From Candidatus Omnitrophota bacterium (GTDB taxonomy: Bacteria; Omnitrophota; Gorgyraeia; Zapsychrales; Zapsychraceae), in contig JAGYNW010000036.1 in assembly GCA_018399915.1 (NCBI GenBank), positions 1-13,344 on the forward strand: a stretch of 13,344 nucleotides of DNA, in the 5' to 3' direction. The notes under the pieces were generated by a model. That model saw only the letters and a program-made list of their open reading frames with translations. It was not told the origin of the DNA and did not search any database. Positions 1 to 7,345 of this stretch are shown piece after piece (within the stretch, counting starts at the first letter, position 1; the number at the start of each line of letters is the position of its first letter). The position numbers and the translations under genes were made by a program.

Positions 1-34
1 AAATGAATCCGACAACTATAAGGATTTTAGACAT
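1..34 (-). CDS. Start of a small hydrophobic protein, possibly DUF2905 family (partial, cut by window edge)
   Basis: After the ruvB stop, the minus strand opens an ATG at 34 that reads MSKILIVVGFI and is still open at the window edge. An in-frame stop at 61-59 bounds it upstream, and 34 is the only ATG between. A short basic start followed at once by a hydrophobic run resembles the N terminus of DUF2905 proteins, small membrane proteins whose genes I recall lying directly after ruvB in many bacteria. Only 11 residues are visible, and the ribosome site is weak, so both the gene and the family are tentative. It could instead be another signal-anchored protein. It lies 37 bases downstream of ruvB and would belong to the same transcript. 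Confidence 0.35.
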   Translation of the reverse strand, partial: MSKILIVVGFI

Positions 35-70
35 TATTCTAACATCATATTTTCGGAGTTAGCGAGAGGA

Positions 71-1102
71 TTATAAAAATTCCTGCTGAATAGATTCGCG
101 AGGGTTAGCCTGATCAACAATATGCTTCTTTCCTAAATGGGTCAATTCCCTGCCTCTGGGAGTGCGTTTGAGAAATCCGATCTTCAACAAATACGGCTCA
201 ACCACATCTTCAAGTGTGTCCACCTCCTCGTTCAAGGTCGCAGCCAATGTCTCAATACCCACGGGCCCTCCCTTATAATGCAAATTGATCACTTTCAAAA
301 ATTTCCGTGCGATCTCATCCAAGCCCCTATCATCAATCCCCAAGGTCAACATCGACTTCAATACAATCTCATTATCGATTTGGCCATTGTCTGTCTTGAC
401 CTGTGCGAAATCCCTTACTCTTCGCAGCAAGCGGTTCGCGATGCGGGGTGTCCCGCGAGACCTTCGTGCGATCTCTTCTGCTGCCTCTTTATCCACCGAT
501 ACATTTAATTTTTGAGCTGACCTTAAAATAATCTCACTGAGATCTTTTTGTTGATAAAACTCTAGATGATGAAAAATGCCAAATCGGTCTCTCAACGGCG
601 AGGCCAATAAACCGCTACGGGTTGTGGCTCCAATCAAAGTAAATGGTTTCAGATTAAAATTGATGGTTTTCGCATAAGGTCCTTTATCGACGATAAAATC
701 AATCTTAAAATTCTCCATAGCAGGATATAAAAATTCCTCAACGGCCTTGGACAAACGGTGAATTTCATCAATGAACAGAACATCGCCGAACTCTAAATTG
801 GTTAAAATGCCGATCAGATCACCGGCCCGGTCAATTGAAGGACCGGAAGTAATCGTGAGCCGGGATCCCATCTCATGTGCGACTATGTTGGCAAGGGAAG
901 TTTTTCCTAAACCAGGCGGACCGGAAAAAAGGATATGTTCAATCGGCTCACTTCTCTGTTTAGCCGCTTTGATCGAGACATCTATGTTGGCAATAACATC
1001 CTTTTGACCCACAAAATCCTTAATCTCTACAGGTCGCAAAGACAGACTATAGACCTGATCTTCATCGGATTCGTGACTGCGAATAATATCTTTATCATCC
1101 AT
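71..1102 (-). CDS. ruvB: Holliday junction branch migration ATPase RuvB
   Basis: RuvB is the hexameric AAA+ motor that, with RuvA, drives branch migration of Holliday junctions during recombination and fork repair in the cytoplasm. The 343 residues match the usual family length. Visible are Walker A GPPGLGKT (61-68), Walker B with IDEIH (111-115), sensor 1 GATTR (158-162), the SPLRDRFG segment carrying the arginine finger (168-175), the sensor 2 region RGTPRIANRLLRR (216-228), and a C-terminal winged helix with GGPVGIETLA (278-287) and RTPRGREL (313-320). The start at 1102 overlaps the end of scpA by 8 bases (1095-1102), which points to translational coupling. No ruvA or ruvC is in the window, so the complex must be completed from elsewhere. 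The annotation is secure. Confidence 0.98.
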   Translation of the reverse strand: MDDKDIIRSHESDEDQVYSLSLRPVEIKDFVGQKDVIANIDVSIKAAKQRSEPIEHILFSGPPGLGKTSLANIVAHEMGSRLTITSGPSIDRAGDLIGILTNLEFGDVLFIDEIHRLSKAVEEFLYPAMENFKIDFIVDKGPYAKTINFNLKPFTLIGATTRSGLLASPLRDRFGIFHHLEFYQQKDLSEIILRSAQKLNVSVDKEAAEEIARRSRGTPRIANRLLRRVRDFAQVKTDNGQIDNEIVLKSMLTLGIDDRGLDEIARKFLKVINLHYKGGPVGIETLAATLNEEVDTLEDVVEPYLLKIGFLKRTPRGRELTHLGKKHIVDQANPRESIQQEFL

Positions 1103-1844
1103 TTTTATCTAACGGGACCATGTTATCCTTATTGCGCATAATCTCAATATCCCCAAATATCCTTTTTTGAGTAATTCTAATTTCCTTAAGCCGTATTAAT
1201 TCCAGCACAGCTAAAAAAGTAACAATGATTTCATCTTTGGCCTTGCACTTACTAAATAACCCCTGGAGGATTACCGCCGTTTTATCAATAAGGAGATGAA
1301 GGATATCATGGACTTTCTGTTCTACAGTAAATTCTTCACGCACAACATTGTGCGTAACTTCTGTATTGTCTTTATTAAGTGCCTCAGTTAGAGCATTAAT
1401 AAGATCAAAAAGATTAGCTTCAAAATAGTATTCCTTGGAATCTTCTTTGATCTTCTTGATCTTTTCTTCATCCGGTATGCGGGAAAACAAACTTTGACGT
1501 TGAATTTCTTTCTCTTTTAATGATTCCGCAATCTGCTTAAAACGCTTGTATTCGGTCAATCGCTTTACTAATTCTTCTTCCGGATTCTCTTCCTCGGGCT
1601 CTATCCCAGCCGGGTCCGGAGGCAAAAGCATGCGCGACTTGATCTGCATGAGCGTTGCGGCCATTACAAGAAAATCCCCGACAATATTCAAGTCAAGCAT
1701 TTTCATCATTTCAATATATTGCATATATTGCTCGGTTACCTCCGCTATAGAGATCCGACTTATATCTAGATCATTCTTTCTGATCAGATAAAGCAACAGA
1801 TCTAAAGGCCCCTCGAATATATCCAATTTTAATTTATAACTCAT
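1095..1844 (-). CDS. scpA: Segregation and condensation protein A (ScpA, kleisin)
   Basis: ScpA is the kleisin subunit that bridges SMC heads and binds ScpB in the bacterial condensin complex, needed for chromosome compaction and segregation. The N terminus shows the family hallmark FEGPLDLLLYLIRK (10-23), followed by DISRISIAEVTEQY (27-40) and the MAATLMQIKSRMLLP segment (61-75). A charged linker rich in Glu comes next, with a C-terminal winged-helix region containing FLAVLELIRLKEI. The length of 249 residues is typical. The start overlaps the trpS stop by 11 bases (1834-1844) and the end overlaps ruvB by 8 bases, so the three genes are tightly coupled. scpB, which often follows scpA, is not here; ruvB takes its place. 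The family call is firm. Confidence 0.96.
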   Translation of the reverse strand: MSYKLKLDIFEGPLDLLLYLIRKNDLDISRISIAEVTEQYMQYIEMMKMLDLNIVGDFLVMAATLMQIKSRMLLPPDPAGIEPEEENPEEELVKRLTEYKRFKQIAESLKEKEIQRQSLFSRIPDEEKIKKIKEDSKEYYFEANLFDLINALTEALNKDNTEVTHNVVREEFTVEQKVHDILHLLIDKTAVILQGLFSKCKAKDEIIVTFLAVLELIRLKEIRITQKRIFGDIEIMRNKDNMVPLDKNG

Positions 1845-2829
1845 TTTCTGCGCCTAAAACAATGCTCTTGACTTCTGATATGGTTTTGGATGCGATGTTC
1901 TTGGCCTTGACCTTTCCCTTTTTAAGAATCTCTTTGATCCTTGATTTATCTCCTTCAAGATCTTTTCGCTTTTCCTGGATCGGCGCTAACATCTCATTTA
2001 AGACTTCTGCCAATATTTTTTTGCACCCAGTACATCCTTTATCCGCGTTAACACACCAATCATGAACTTCCTTAGTTTTGCCAGGTGAAAAAACTTTATA
2101 ATAACTATATACGTTGCATATTTCCGGATGCCCCGGATCTGTTAATTTTATCCTGGCCGGATCCGTAATCATTCCCTTAACTTTTTTGCTTACGATCTCA
2201 GCTGAATCTGATAAATTAATTGCGTTATCATAACTTTTACTCATTTTTCTACCGTCAATACCCAATAATCGTGGCGTTTGCGTCAGAATAGCATCACAAT
2301 CCTGGAAATACTCTTGTTGAAAAATATGATTGAACCTTCGCGCAATTTCTCTGGCTAATTCTATATGCGGAAGTTGGTCCTCTCCAATCGGAACGGCATT
2401 CGCCTTGTAAAGCAGAATATCTGCTGTTTGTAAGACCGGATACCCCAAAAAACCATACGTTTGAAGATCACGGCTTTTAATCTCTCTTAATTGTTCCTTA
2501 TATGTCGGATTTCGCTCGAGCCAACCCAATGGGGTTATACAGGAAAAGACCATGCTGAGTTCAAGATGCTCAGGGATCTCAGACTGGACAAAAAGCGTGG
2601 ATTTATCTGGATCAATCCCACAAGCAATCCAGTCGATGGCCATATCTAGAATGTTTTGCTGAAGATTTTGAGTCTGTTCATATTCGCCCATTAAAGCATG
2701 CCAGTCAACAATGGAAAAAACGCACTCATATTCTTCCTGAAGGTCTAACCAGTTATTAAGCGCTCCCACTAAATGCCCCAGGTGAAGTTTTCCGGTTGGA
2801 CGCATTCCACTAAAAATAACTTTTTTCAT
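1834..2829 (-). CDS. trpS: Tryptophanyl-tRNA synthetase, iron-sulfur type
   Basis: This class Ic synthetase activates tryptophan with ATP and charges tRNA-Trp. The HIGH-type motif is HLGH (16-19, in PTGKLHLGHL) and the KMSKS loop is intact (195-199). The Rossmann core also shows GEDQLPHIELAREIA (149-163). The length of 331 residues is normal. Four cysteines, C238, C259, C266 and C269, are spaced C-x20-C-x6-C-x2-C, close to the C-x22-C-x6-C-x2-C that binds a [4Fe-4S] cluster in Thermotoga maritima TrpRS, so this enzyme probably carries a cluster near the anticodon-binding region. The gene follows infB after a 75-base gap, has no strong Shine-Dalgarno sequence, and overlaps scpA by 11 bases. 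The synthetase call is certain; the cluster is inferred from spacing. Confidence 0.98.
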   Translation of the reverse strand: MKKVIFSGMRPTGKLHLGHLVGALNNWLDLQEEYECVFSIVDWHALMGEYEQTQNLQQNILDMAIDWIACGIDPDKSTLFVQSEIPEHLELSMVFSCITPLGWLERNPTYKEQLREIKSRDLQTYGFLGYPVLQTADILLYKANAVPIGEDQLPHIELAREIARRFNHIFQQEYFQDCDAILTQTPRLLGIDGRKMSKSYDNAINLSDSAEIVSKKVKGMITDPARIKLTDPGHPEICNVYSYYKVFSPGKTKEVHDWCVNADKGCTGCKKILAEVLNEMLAPIQEKRKDLEGDKSRIKEILKKGKVKAKNIASKTISEVKSIVLGAENEL

Positions 2830-2904
2830 AATACAGACTTAGCTTTTTAGGTTGGAAATATAATGAATTGATAAAAACTTGGCTGCCCTGCAAACGAAGG
2901 AATA
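2830..2904 (-). other. 75-base infB-trpS intergenic gap
   Basis: This gap has no open frame, no tRNA and no convincing promoter. It contains a G+C-rich patch followed by a run of five T on the minus strand, but I cannot draw a stable hairpin longer than three base pairs, so I do not call a terminator. Read-through from infB into trpS is the simplest reading. Confidence 0.5.
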
Positions 2905-5382
2905 TTATAATTTTTGAGCAATTTGTTCAATTTCATAGGCTTCAATTAAATCCCCGACTTGAAATTTATCAAATTTATCAATTGTTATCCCGCATTCCAT
3001 TCCTTCGGTAACCTCTTTAACATCGTCTTTAAACCGCTTCAATGAAGAGATCTTGCTTGTACAAATAATCTCTCCATTTCTGATAATGTCCGCATTTAGT
3101 TTGCGGCGCACTTTGCCCTTCTGCACATAACACCCTGCGACAATGCCCTGCTTAGAGAGCTTAAAGACTTCCCGCACTTCTATCCGGCTAATCAAATGCT
3201 TTTTGATCTTGGCTTCCAATAACCCTTCCAAGGCATTTTTGATATCATTGACCGCATCATAGATAATACGGTATTCTCTAACATCAACAGGATCAATTTC
3301 GAGCCGCTCTTGCGCCTTAGATCCTATCCCGACATGAAAAGCGATAATAATGGCCTGAGAAGCGACCGCCAACAGAACATCTGAAACATTAACGTCTCCC
3401 ACCCCCACATGGATAAATTTAATCTTGGCTTTATCACTCGGTATTTTTTCCAGAGAGTCTTTCAAGGCTTCAACCGAACCCTGGACATCTGACTTAAGAA
3501 TAACATTCAATTCCCGGATGGCACCTTCTTGAAGTTGTAAATAAAAATCCACTAAGGTGATTTTTTGCTTGTCTTGCAATCGAATATTTTTTAACTCTTC
3601 CTGTCTCTGAAAAGTTATTTCTTTTGCCTGTTTTTCATCATCAACAACATAAAACATCTCCCCGGCATCAGGGACATCAGATAACCCCAACATTTCCAAT
3701 GGCATTGAAGGGCCAGCCTCTTTGATGGTATTTTGCAAATCATTAAACATAGCTCGGACCTTACCATAATAAGGACCGACAATAATGATATCACCTTCCC
3801 GCAAAGTCCCACTCTGCACGATCAATGTTGTTACCGCACCTTTACCTTGACTTAAATGCGCCTCCACAACAATGCCTGATGCTTTTTTATCGGGGTTCGC
3901 TCTTAATTCAAGCATCTCTGATTCCAGCGCGATCATCTCTAAAAGATGATCAATGCCTTCTCCCGTCATCGCTGAAACTCCGCAAACAACTGTTTTCCCT
4001 CCCCAGTCTTCGGGCATCAAATCATGTTCGCTTAACTGTTTCTTCACCCGATCAACATCTGCATTACGCCTATCAATCTTGTTTAAAGCAACCACAATGG
4101 ATACATTGGCTGCCCGGGCGTGATCAATGGCTTCAACAGTCTGTGGCATAATCCCTTCATCCGCAGCAATAACAAGCACGACCAAATCCGTTATATGAGC
4201 TCCCCTGGCACGCATTGCCGTAAAGGCCTCATGTCCGGGAGTATCGAGAAAAGTTATCCTTCCCTTTGAACTCTTAACAGAATAAGCGCCCATATGCTGA
4301 GTTATCCCTCCATGCTCCCCATCAGCAATTTCACTTTTACGGATCTTATCTAACAATGAAGTCTTACCATGGTCAACATGGCCCATGAATGTTACCACAG
4401 GAAATCTGGACACTAAGGATTTCTCATCATCTTCCTCACGCTTATGCACCTCGACAATCTGTTCCTCCTGCGTTAAAATTTTGGCAAGATTAAATCCAAA
4501 ATCCTTGGAGACTTTTGAAACAATATCCGAACCTAAACTTTGATTGATATGGGCGAATATCCCCATCTTCATTAAATGCTTAAGAAGAACACTTGGTTTT
4601 TGTTGCAATTTTACAGAAAAATCTTTAACAGTGATCGGAACATTAATTTCCAGGCTGGGTAAACTCGGATCATAAACTTCCTCTTTTTCTTTTGCGCGTT
4701 CTTGAATTTCAGCATCTTCGGCTCTTTCAGGAAGGGACTGCTTGCCAATGTCCTTTTCCCTTGCGGGTGTTTCTTTTTGCTTTGAACTCGGCAGAGATGA
4801 GCCCGCCTTATCCGTCACATCAGTAGCCTTTTTCTTTTTACGGCCTAAAGGTTTTAGCGTGATCACTGGTTCATCTGTAATATTTACAGTCCGCTTCGAC
4901 TTTGATGGAGCCTTTGCGCTCACAGGTTGTTTGTCTGCTGCCGTTTTGACCTTATTTACCTTTTCTTTGTCGCCTTTTTGGCTCTCAATATTTTCTTCCT
5001 CCTTGAGAGCTTCTCCTTTTTTGGGCTTAACCGCTTTCTTTGCAACAGATTTCTTTTTTGTTACCTTTGCGGCCGGAGCTGATTCTTTTTCATCCGTAGC
5101 GGGAGATTCATCCAAGTCTTGTTGTGATAAAGACGATCTTTTTTTAGCTGGCTTCTTTTTTTCTTTTGTCTTAGAAACGGTTTTATTAGTTTTTTTCTCT
5201 TCCTTGGGCTCTTCCGGAAGAGTAGGTATATTCTTAGTTTGAAATTCCCTTCGCAAAACAGAAATAACAGCCACATTGAGATCCTGATCTTTGTCCTTTG
5301 CTTTTAATTTTAAAGATTTCAATGTTGCTAATATCGTTTTACTTGTTGTATTTAACTCAGATGCAAGTTCGTGTACTTTCAT
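2905..5382 (-). CDS. infB: Translation initiation factor IF-2
   Basis: IF-2 is the GTPase that delivers fMet-tRNA to the 30S subunit and promotes 50S joining. The 825 residues hold an N-terminal IF2_N helical module (about 1-45), a long Lys/Glu/Ala-rich low-complexity linker (about 55-235), a second IF2_N-like segment (about 245-300), and the GTPase domain. The GTPase shows G1 GHVDHGKT (334-341), G3 DTPGHE (380-385), G4 NKID (434-437) and G5 SAM (470-472). The beta-barrel and C-terminal domains follow, with SDVQGSVEAL (631-640) and the fMet-tRNA-binding C2 region ending near 825. The start at 5382 is supported by AGAAGGA at 5396-5390, seven bases upstream. A strong promoter lies in the gap before it. 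The usual rbfA does not follow; trpS does. Confidence 0.98.
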   Translation of the reverse strand: MKVHELASELNTTSKTILATLKSLKLKAKDKDQDLNVAVISVLRREFQTKNIPTLPEEPKEEKKTNKTVSKTKEKKKPAKKRSSLSQQDLDESPATDEKESAPAAKVTKKKSVAKKAVKPKKGEALKEEENIESQKGDKEKVNKVKTAADKQPVSAKAPSKSKRTVNITDEPVITLKPLGRKKKKATDVTDKAGSSLPSSKQKETPAREKDIGKQSLPERAEDAEIQERAKEKEEVYDPSLPSLEINVPITVKDFSVKLQQKPSVLLKHLMKMGIFAHINQSLGSDIVSKVSKDFGFNLAKILTQEEQIVEVHKREEDDEKSLVSRFPVVTFMGHVDHGKTSLLDKIRKSEIADGEHGGITQHMGAYSVKSSKGRITFLDTPGHEAFTAMRARGAHITDLVVLVIAADEGIMPQTVEAIDHARAANVSIVVALNKIDRRNADVDRVKKQLSEHDLMPEDWGGKTVVCGVSAMTGEGIDHLLEMIALESEMLELRANPDKKASGIVVEAHLSQGKGAVTTLIVQSGTLREGDIIIVGPYYGKVRAMFNDLQNTIKEAGPSMPLEMLGLSDVPDAGEMFYVVDDEKQAKEITFQRQEELKNIRLQDKQKITLVDFYLQLQEGAIRELNVILKSDVQGSVEALKDSLEKIPSDKAKIKFIHVGVGDVNVSDVLLAVASQAIIIAFHVGIGSKAQERLEIDPVDVREYRIIYDAVNDIKNALEGLLEAKIKKHLISRIEVREVFKLSKQGIVAGCYVQKGKVRRKLNADIIRNGEIICTSKISSLKRFKDDVKEVTEGMECGITIDKFDKFQVGDLIEAYEIEQIAQKL

Positions 5383-5389
5383 AATATAT

Positions 5390-5396
5390 TCCTTCT
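5390..5396 (-). promoter_or_regulatory. Ribosome binding site of infB
   Basis: On the minus strand AGAAGGA ends seven bases before the ATG at 5382. Just upstream, TGATT (5412-5408) and AATCA (5402-5398) form a perfect five-pair inverted repeat around a five-base loop, too short and AT-rich to be called regulatory by itself. Confidence 0.7.
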
Positions 5397-5456
5397 ATGA
5401 TTTACATAATCAGTATTCTTATAAATATATATACAACTTATAGCAATAATGACTTA

Positions 5457-5485
5457 ATTGTACATAATCGCCTTAACCCTGTCAA
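5457..5485 (-). promoter_or_regulatory. Sigma-70 type promoter for infB-trpS-scpA-ruvB
   Basis: In the 126-base gap between nusA and infB the minus strand reads TTGACA (5485-5480, a perfect -35), a 17-base spacer, and TACAAT (5462-5457, five of six in the -10). Predicted start of transcription is near 5450, giving a leader of about 68 bases before infB. This is the largest intergenic gap in the window and the only near-consensus promoter I found. It implies that infB and the genes after it can be made independently of nusA. Confidence 0.75.
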
Positions 5486-5508
5486 ATTGTGCGCCTCAGC
5501 ATATACGA

Positions 5509-6870
5509 TCAGTCATCCTCTTTTTTTTCCTTTTCTTCTTCTGAATCCTCATCTTCCTGCGAAGGCTCAGCAATCACATCGGCAGCAGGATCCTCTAATT
5601 TTTCTTCATCCTCTTCCTGCATATCTGGTTCTTGTTCTTCAGATGATGGCTCTTCTGCTGCGTCCGCAACCAATTCTTCCCCATCATTATTCATGTCCGT
5701 TTTTTCTGCTCTTTCTTCCTGATCAACCTCAAGTGTATCCAAAGGTTCTGTGTCCTGGTTAGCGGTATTTCCGGATTCTGATTCTTCTTGCAACCCAGAA
5801 GCTTCTCCCATCTCTGGCTTCGAAACATCTTCAGAACTTACCTCTGGCTCTTCAGAGATAACTTGGCCTACATCCGAAATGCCCTCTTCCTCTTGCTCTG
5901 TTTTATGTTCTTCTTGCGCCTTATTCCACTGCTCAAAAGAAAAAATATCCAGCTCCCACCCTACCAATTGGCTCGCCAATCGCACATTTTGTCCTTTTTT
6001 CCCGATAGCCAGTGAAAGCTGATCATCCGCTACGATAATATTCGCTTTTTGAGCATCATAATTAAATTGAATTTGGGATATTTCAGCCGGAGATAAAGCC
6101 GCTTGGATATATTCTTTGATATCGGAAGAATATCTAACAATATCAATCTTCTCCCCTTGCAACTCATTGACAATATTTTTAACGCGTGAACCTCTCATCC
6201 CTACACAGGCCCCCACACAATCCACCTTTTCATCCTTGGAATATACGGATATTTTTGTTCGTTCGCCAACATCCCGGGATATTGATTTTATTTCAACGAT
6301 TCCTTCAAAGATTTCAGGAACTTCCAGCTTGAATAAACGCTTTACAAAATTGGGATGTGATCGCGACAAAATAATCTGCGGTCCCCTATTTTCTCTTCTC
6401 ACATCTAAAATATAGGCTCTGATTCTGTCACCTTGACGGAATTCTTCTTTATCTGATTGTTCTTTCTTCGGGATAATGGCATCGGCCTTTCCTAAATCAA
6501 TGATAATATTACCCCTTTCAAACCGATAGACACTTCCGTTAATAATGTCCCCTATGCGCGAATGATATTCTTTAAAGATCACATCTTTCTCTGCCTCTCG
6601 AATCTTTTGAATAACAACTTGTTTTGCTGTCTGCGCGGCAATGCGTCCAAACTCTTGTGAACGGATTTCTTCTCCACCAGCAAAAACAAGCAATTTTCCG
6701 CTTTCTACGTTTAACTCCGCTTCCACTTCCTCGTTCTTATCAACCGTCCATAATTTCTTAGCTGCCGAGGCAACTGCGCTTTCTACGGCTTCAATAAGAA
6801 CCGCCTTGTCGATGCCTTTATCTCTTTCTAGTTGCTCAAGTATAATCAATAATTCTTTAATATCCATCAT
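5509..6870 (-). CDS. nusA: Transcription termination/antitermination factor NusA with a long acidic tail
   Basis: NusA binds RNA polymerase and nascent RNA to control pausing, termination and antitermination. Domains in order: the polymerase-binding N-terminal domain (about 1-105), an S1 domain (about 108-170), KH1 with GMRGSRVKNIVNEL (224-237), and KH2 with SLAIGKKGQNVRLA (286-299). Residues 321-453 form a low-complexity tail in which I count 55 Asp/Glu of 133 residues; no AR repeats or cysteine motif are visible. The open frame begins with two Met codons. GGAAGGA at 6881-6875 lies four bases from the first ATG (6870) and seven from the second (6867), so the second may be the real start. rimP ends ten bases upstream, the classic rimP-nusA-infB order. 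The core function is certain; the role of the tail is unknown. Confidence 0.97.
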   Translation of the reverse strand: MMDIKELLIILEQLERDKGIDKAVLIEAVESAVASAAKKLWTVDKNEEVEAELNVESGKLLVFAGGEEIRSQEFGRIAAQTAKQVVIQKIREAEKDVIFKEYHSRIGDIINGSVYRFERGNIIIDLGKADAIIPKKEQSDKEEFRQGDRIRAYILDVRRENRGPQIILSRSHPNFVKRLFKLEVPEIFEGIVEIKSISRDVGERTKISVYSKDEKVDCVGACVGMRGSRVKNIVNELQGEKIDIVRYSSDIKEYIQAALSPAEISQIQFNYDAQKANIIVADDQLSLAIGKKGQNVRLASQLVGWELDIFSFEQWNKAQEEHKTEQEEEGISDVGQVISEEPEVSSEDVSKPEMGEASGLQEESESGNTANQDTEPLDTLEVDQEERAEKTDMNNDGEELVADAAEEPSSEEQEPDMQEEDEEKLEDPAADVIAEPSQEDEDSEEEKEKKEDD

Positions 6871-6880
6871 TTTTTCCTTC

Positions 6881-7345
6881 CTATCCTAATAATATTTGAA
6901 CCGCCTTATTAATCTTTTCAAACGGTATTGATTTTTCTTCATCTTTTACTTTAATCGTAACGATATTTTTGTTGACCCTTAGAATTTCCCCTGAATACTC
7001 TTTTTTGCCGAGAAAAGGCTCTTGCAAGTAAAAAACAACGGGTTTCCCCTGGACTCTTAAGAAATCTCGCACCGTCGTCAATGGCCTATCCAGACCTGGG
7101 GATGATACTTCAACAGCAAAATCATCACCATATAAGCCTTGTTCTTCAATATACCGATTAATTCTTTTATTCAGTCTGGAACATTCATCAACTGTGATTC
7201 CACCAGTCAATCTGTCCGCTAATACATTAATGAAGACGGTACGCCCCCTCATCTTCATGGTAAATTCAACAAGATCCAGGCTCAATTCATCAACCATTTT
7301 AAGGATCTCTTTTTCCATTCGTCGCTTATCTTCTTCAATAATCAT
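6881..7345 (-). CDS. rimP: Ribosome maturation factor RimP
   Basis: RimP assists late assembly of the 30S subunit. The 154 residues show the two-domain family pattern: an N-terminal alpha/beta domain with LDLVEFTM (23-30) and GGITVDECSRLNKRI (48-62), the signature VEVSSPGLDRPL (78-89), and a C-terminal SH3-like barrel (about 93-154). The ATG at 7345 overlaps the proS stop as ATGA (7342-7345), so translation is probably coupled to proS. There is no clear Shine-Dalgarno sequence before this ATG. A second Met at 7318 gives a protein starting MEKEILKMV, which is closer to the usual family start, so the first nine residues are uncertain. Position directly before nusA is the standard bacterial arrangement and supports the call. 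Confidence 0.96.
   Translation of the reverse strand: MIIEEDKRRMEKEILKMVDELSLDLVEFTMKMRGRTVFINVLADRLTGGITVDECSRLNKRINRYIEEQGLYGDDFAVEVSSPGLDRPLTTVRDFLRVQGKPVVFYLQEPFLGKKEYSGEILRVNKNIVTIKVKDEEKSIPFEKINKAVQILLG

Noticed and set aside
2870..2900. Possible intrinsic terminator after infB
   Set aside because: There is a G+C-rich patch before a run of five T, but only two or three pairs can be stacked, so a stable hairpin is not supported.
2881..2900. tRNA-like G+C-rich patch in the infB-trpS gap
   Set aside because: The gap is 75 bases, but there is no GTTCRANNC T-arm, no acceptor pairing and no anticodon arm.
4742..5242. A 166-residue plus-strand open frame rich in Phe, Ser and Leu
   Set aside because: It is the antisense of the Lys/Glu/Ala-rich linker of infB. 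AAG/AAA/GAA-rich codons give long stop-free Phe/Ser/Leu frames on the other strand. It has no recognisable domain and the sense gene is certain.
5421..5450. AT-rich near-palindrome in the infB leader
   Set aside because: The TATAAG and TATATATA stretches pair only weakly and by alternation of A and T. No operator or riboswitch pattern is visible.
5489..5722. Serine-rich plus-strand frame
   Set aside because: It mirrors the Glu/Asp-rich tail of nusA; GAA and GAT codons read as TTC and ATC or TCT and TCA in reverse. No ribosome site or domain supports it.
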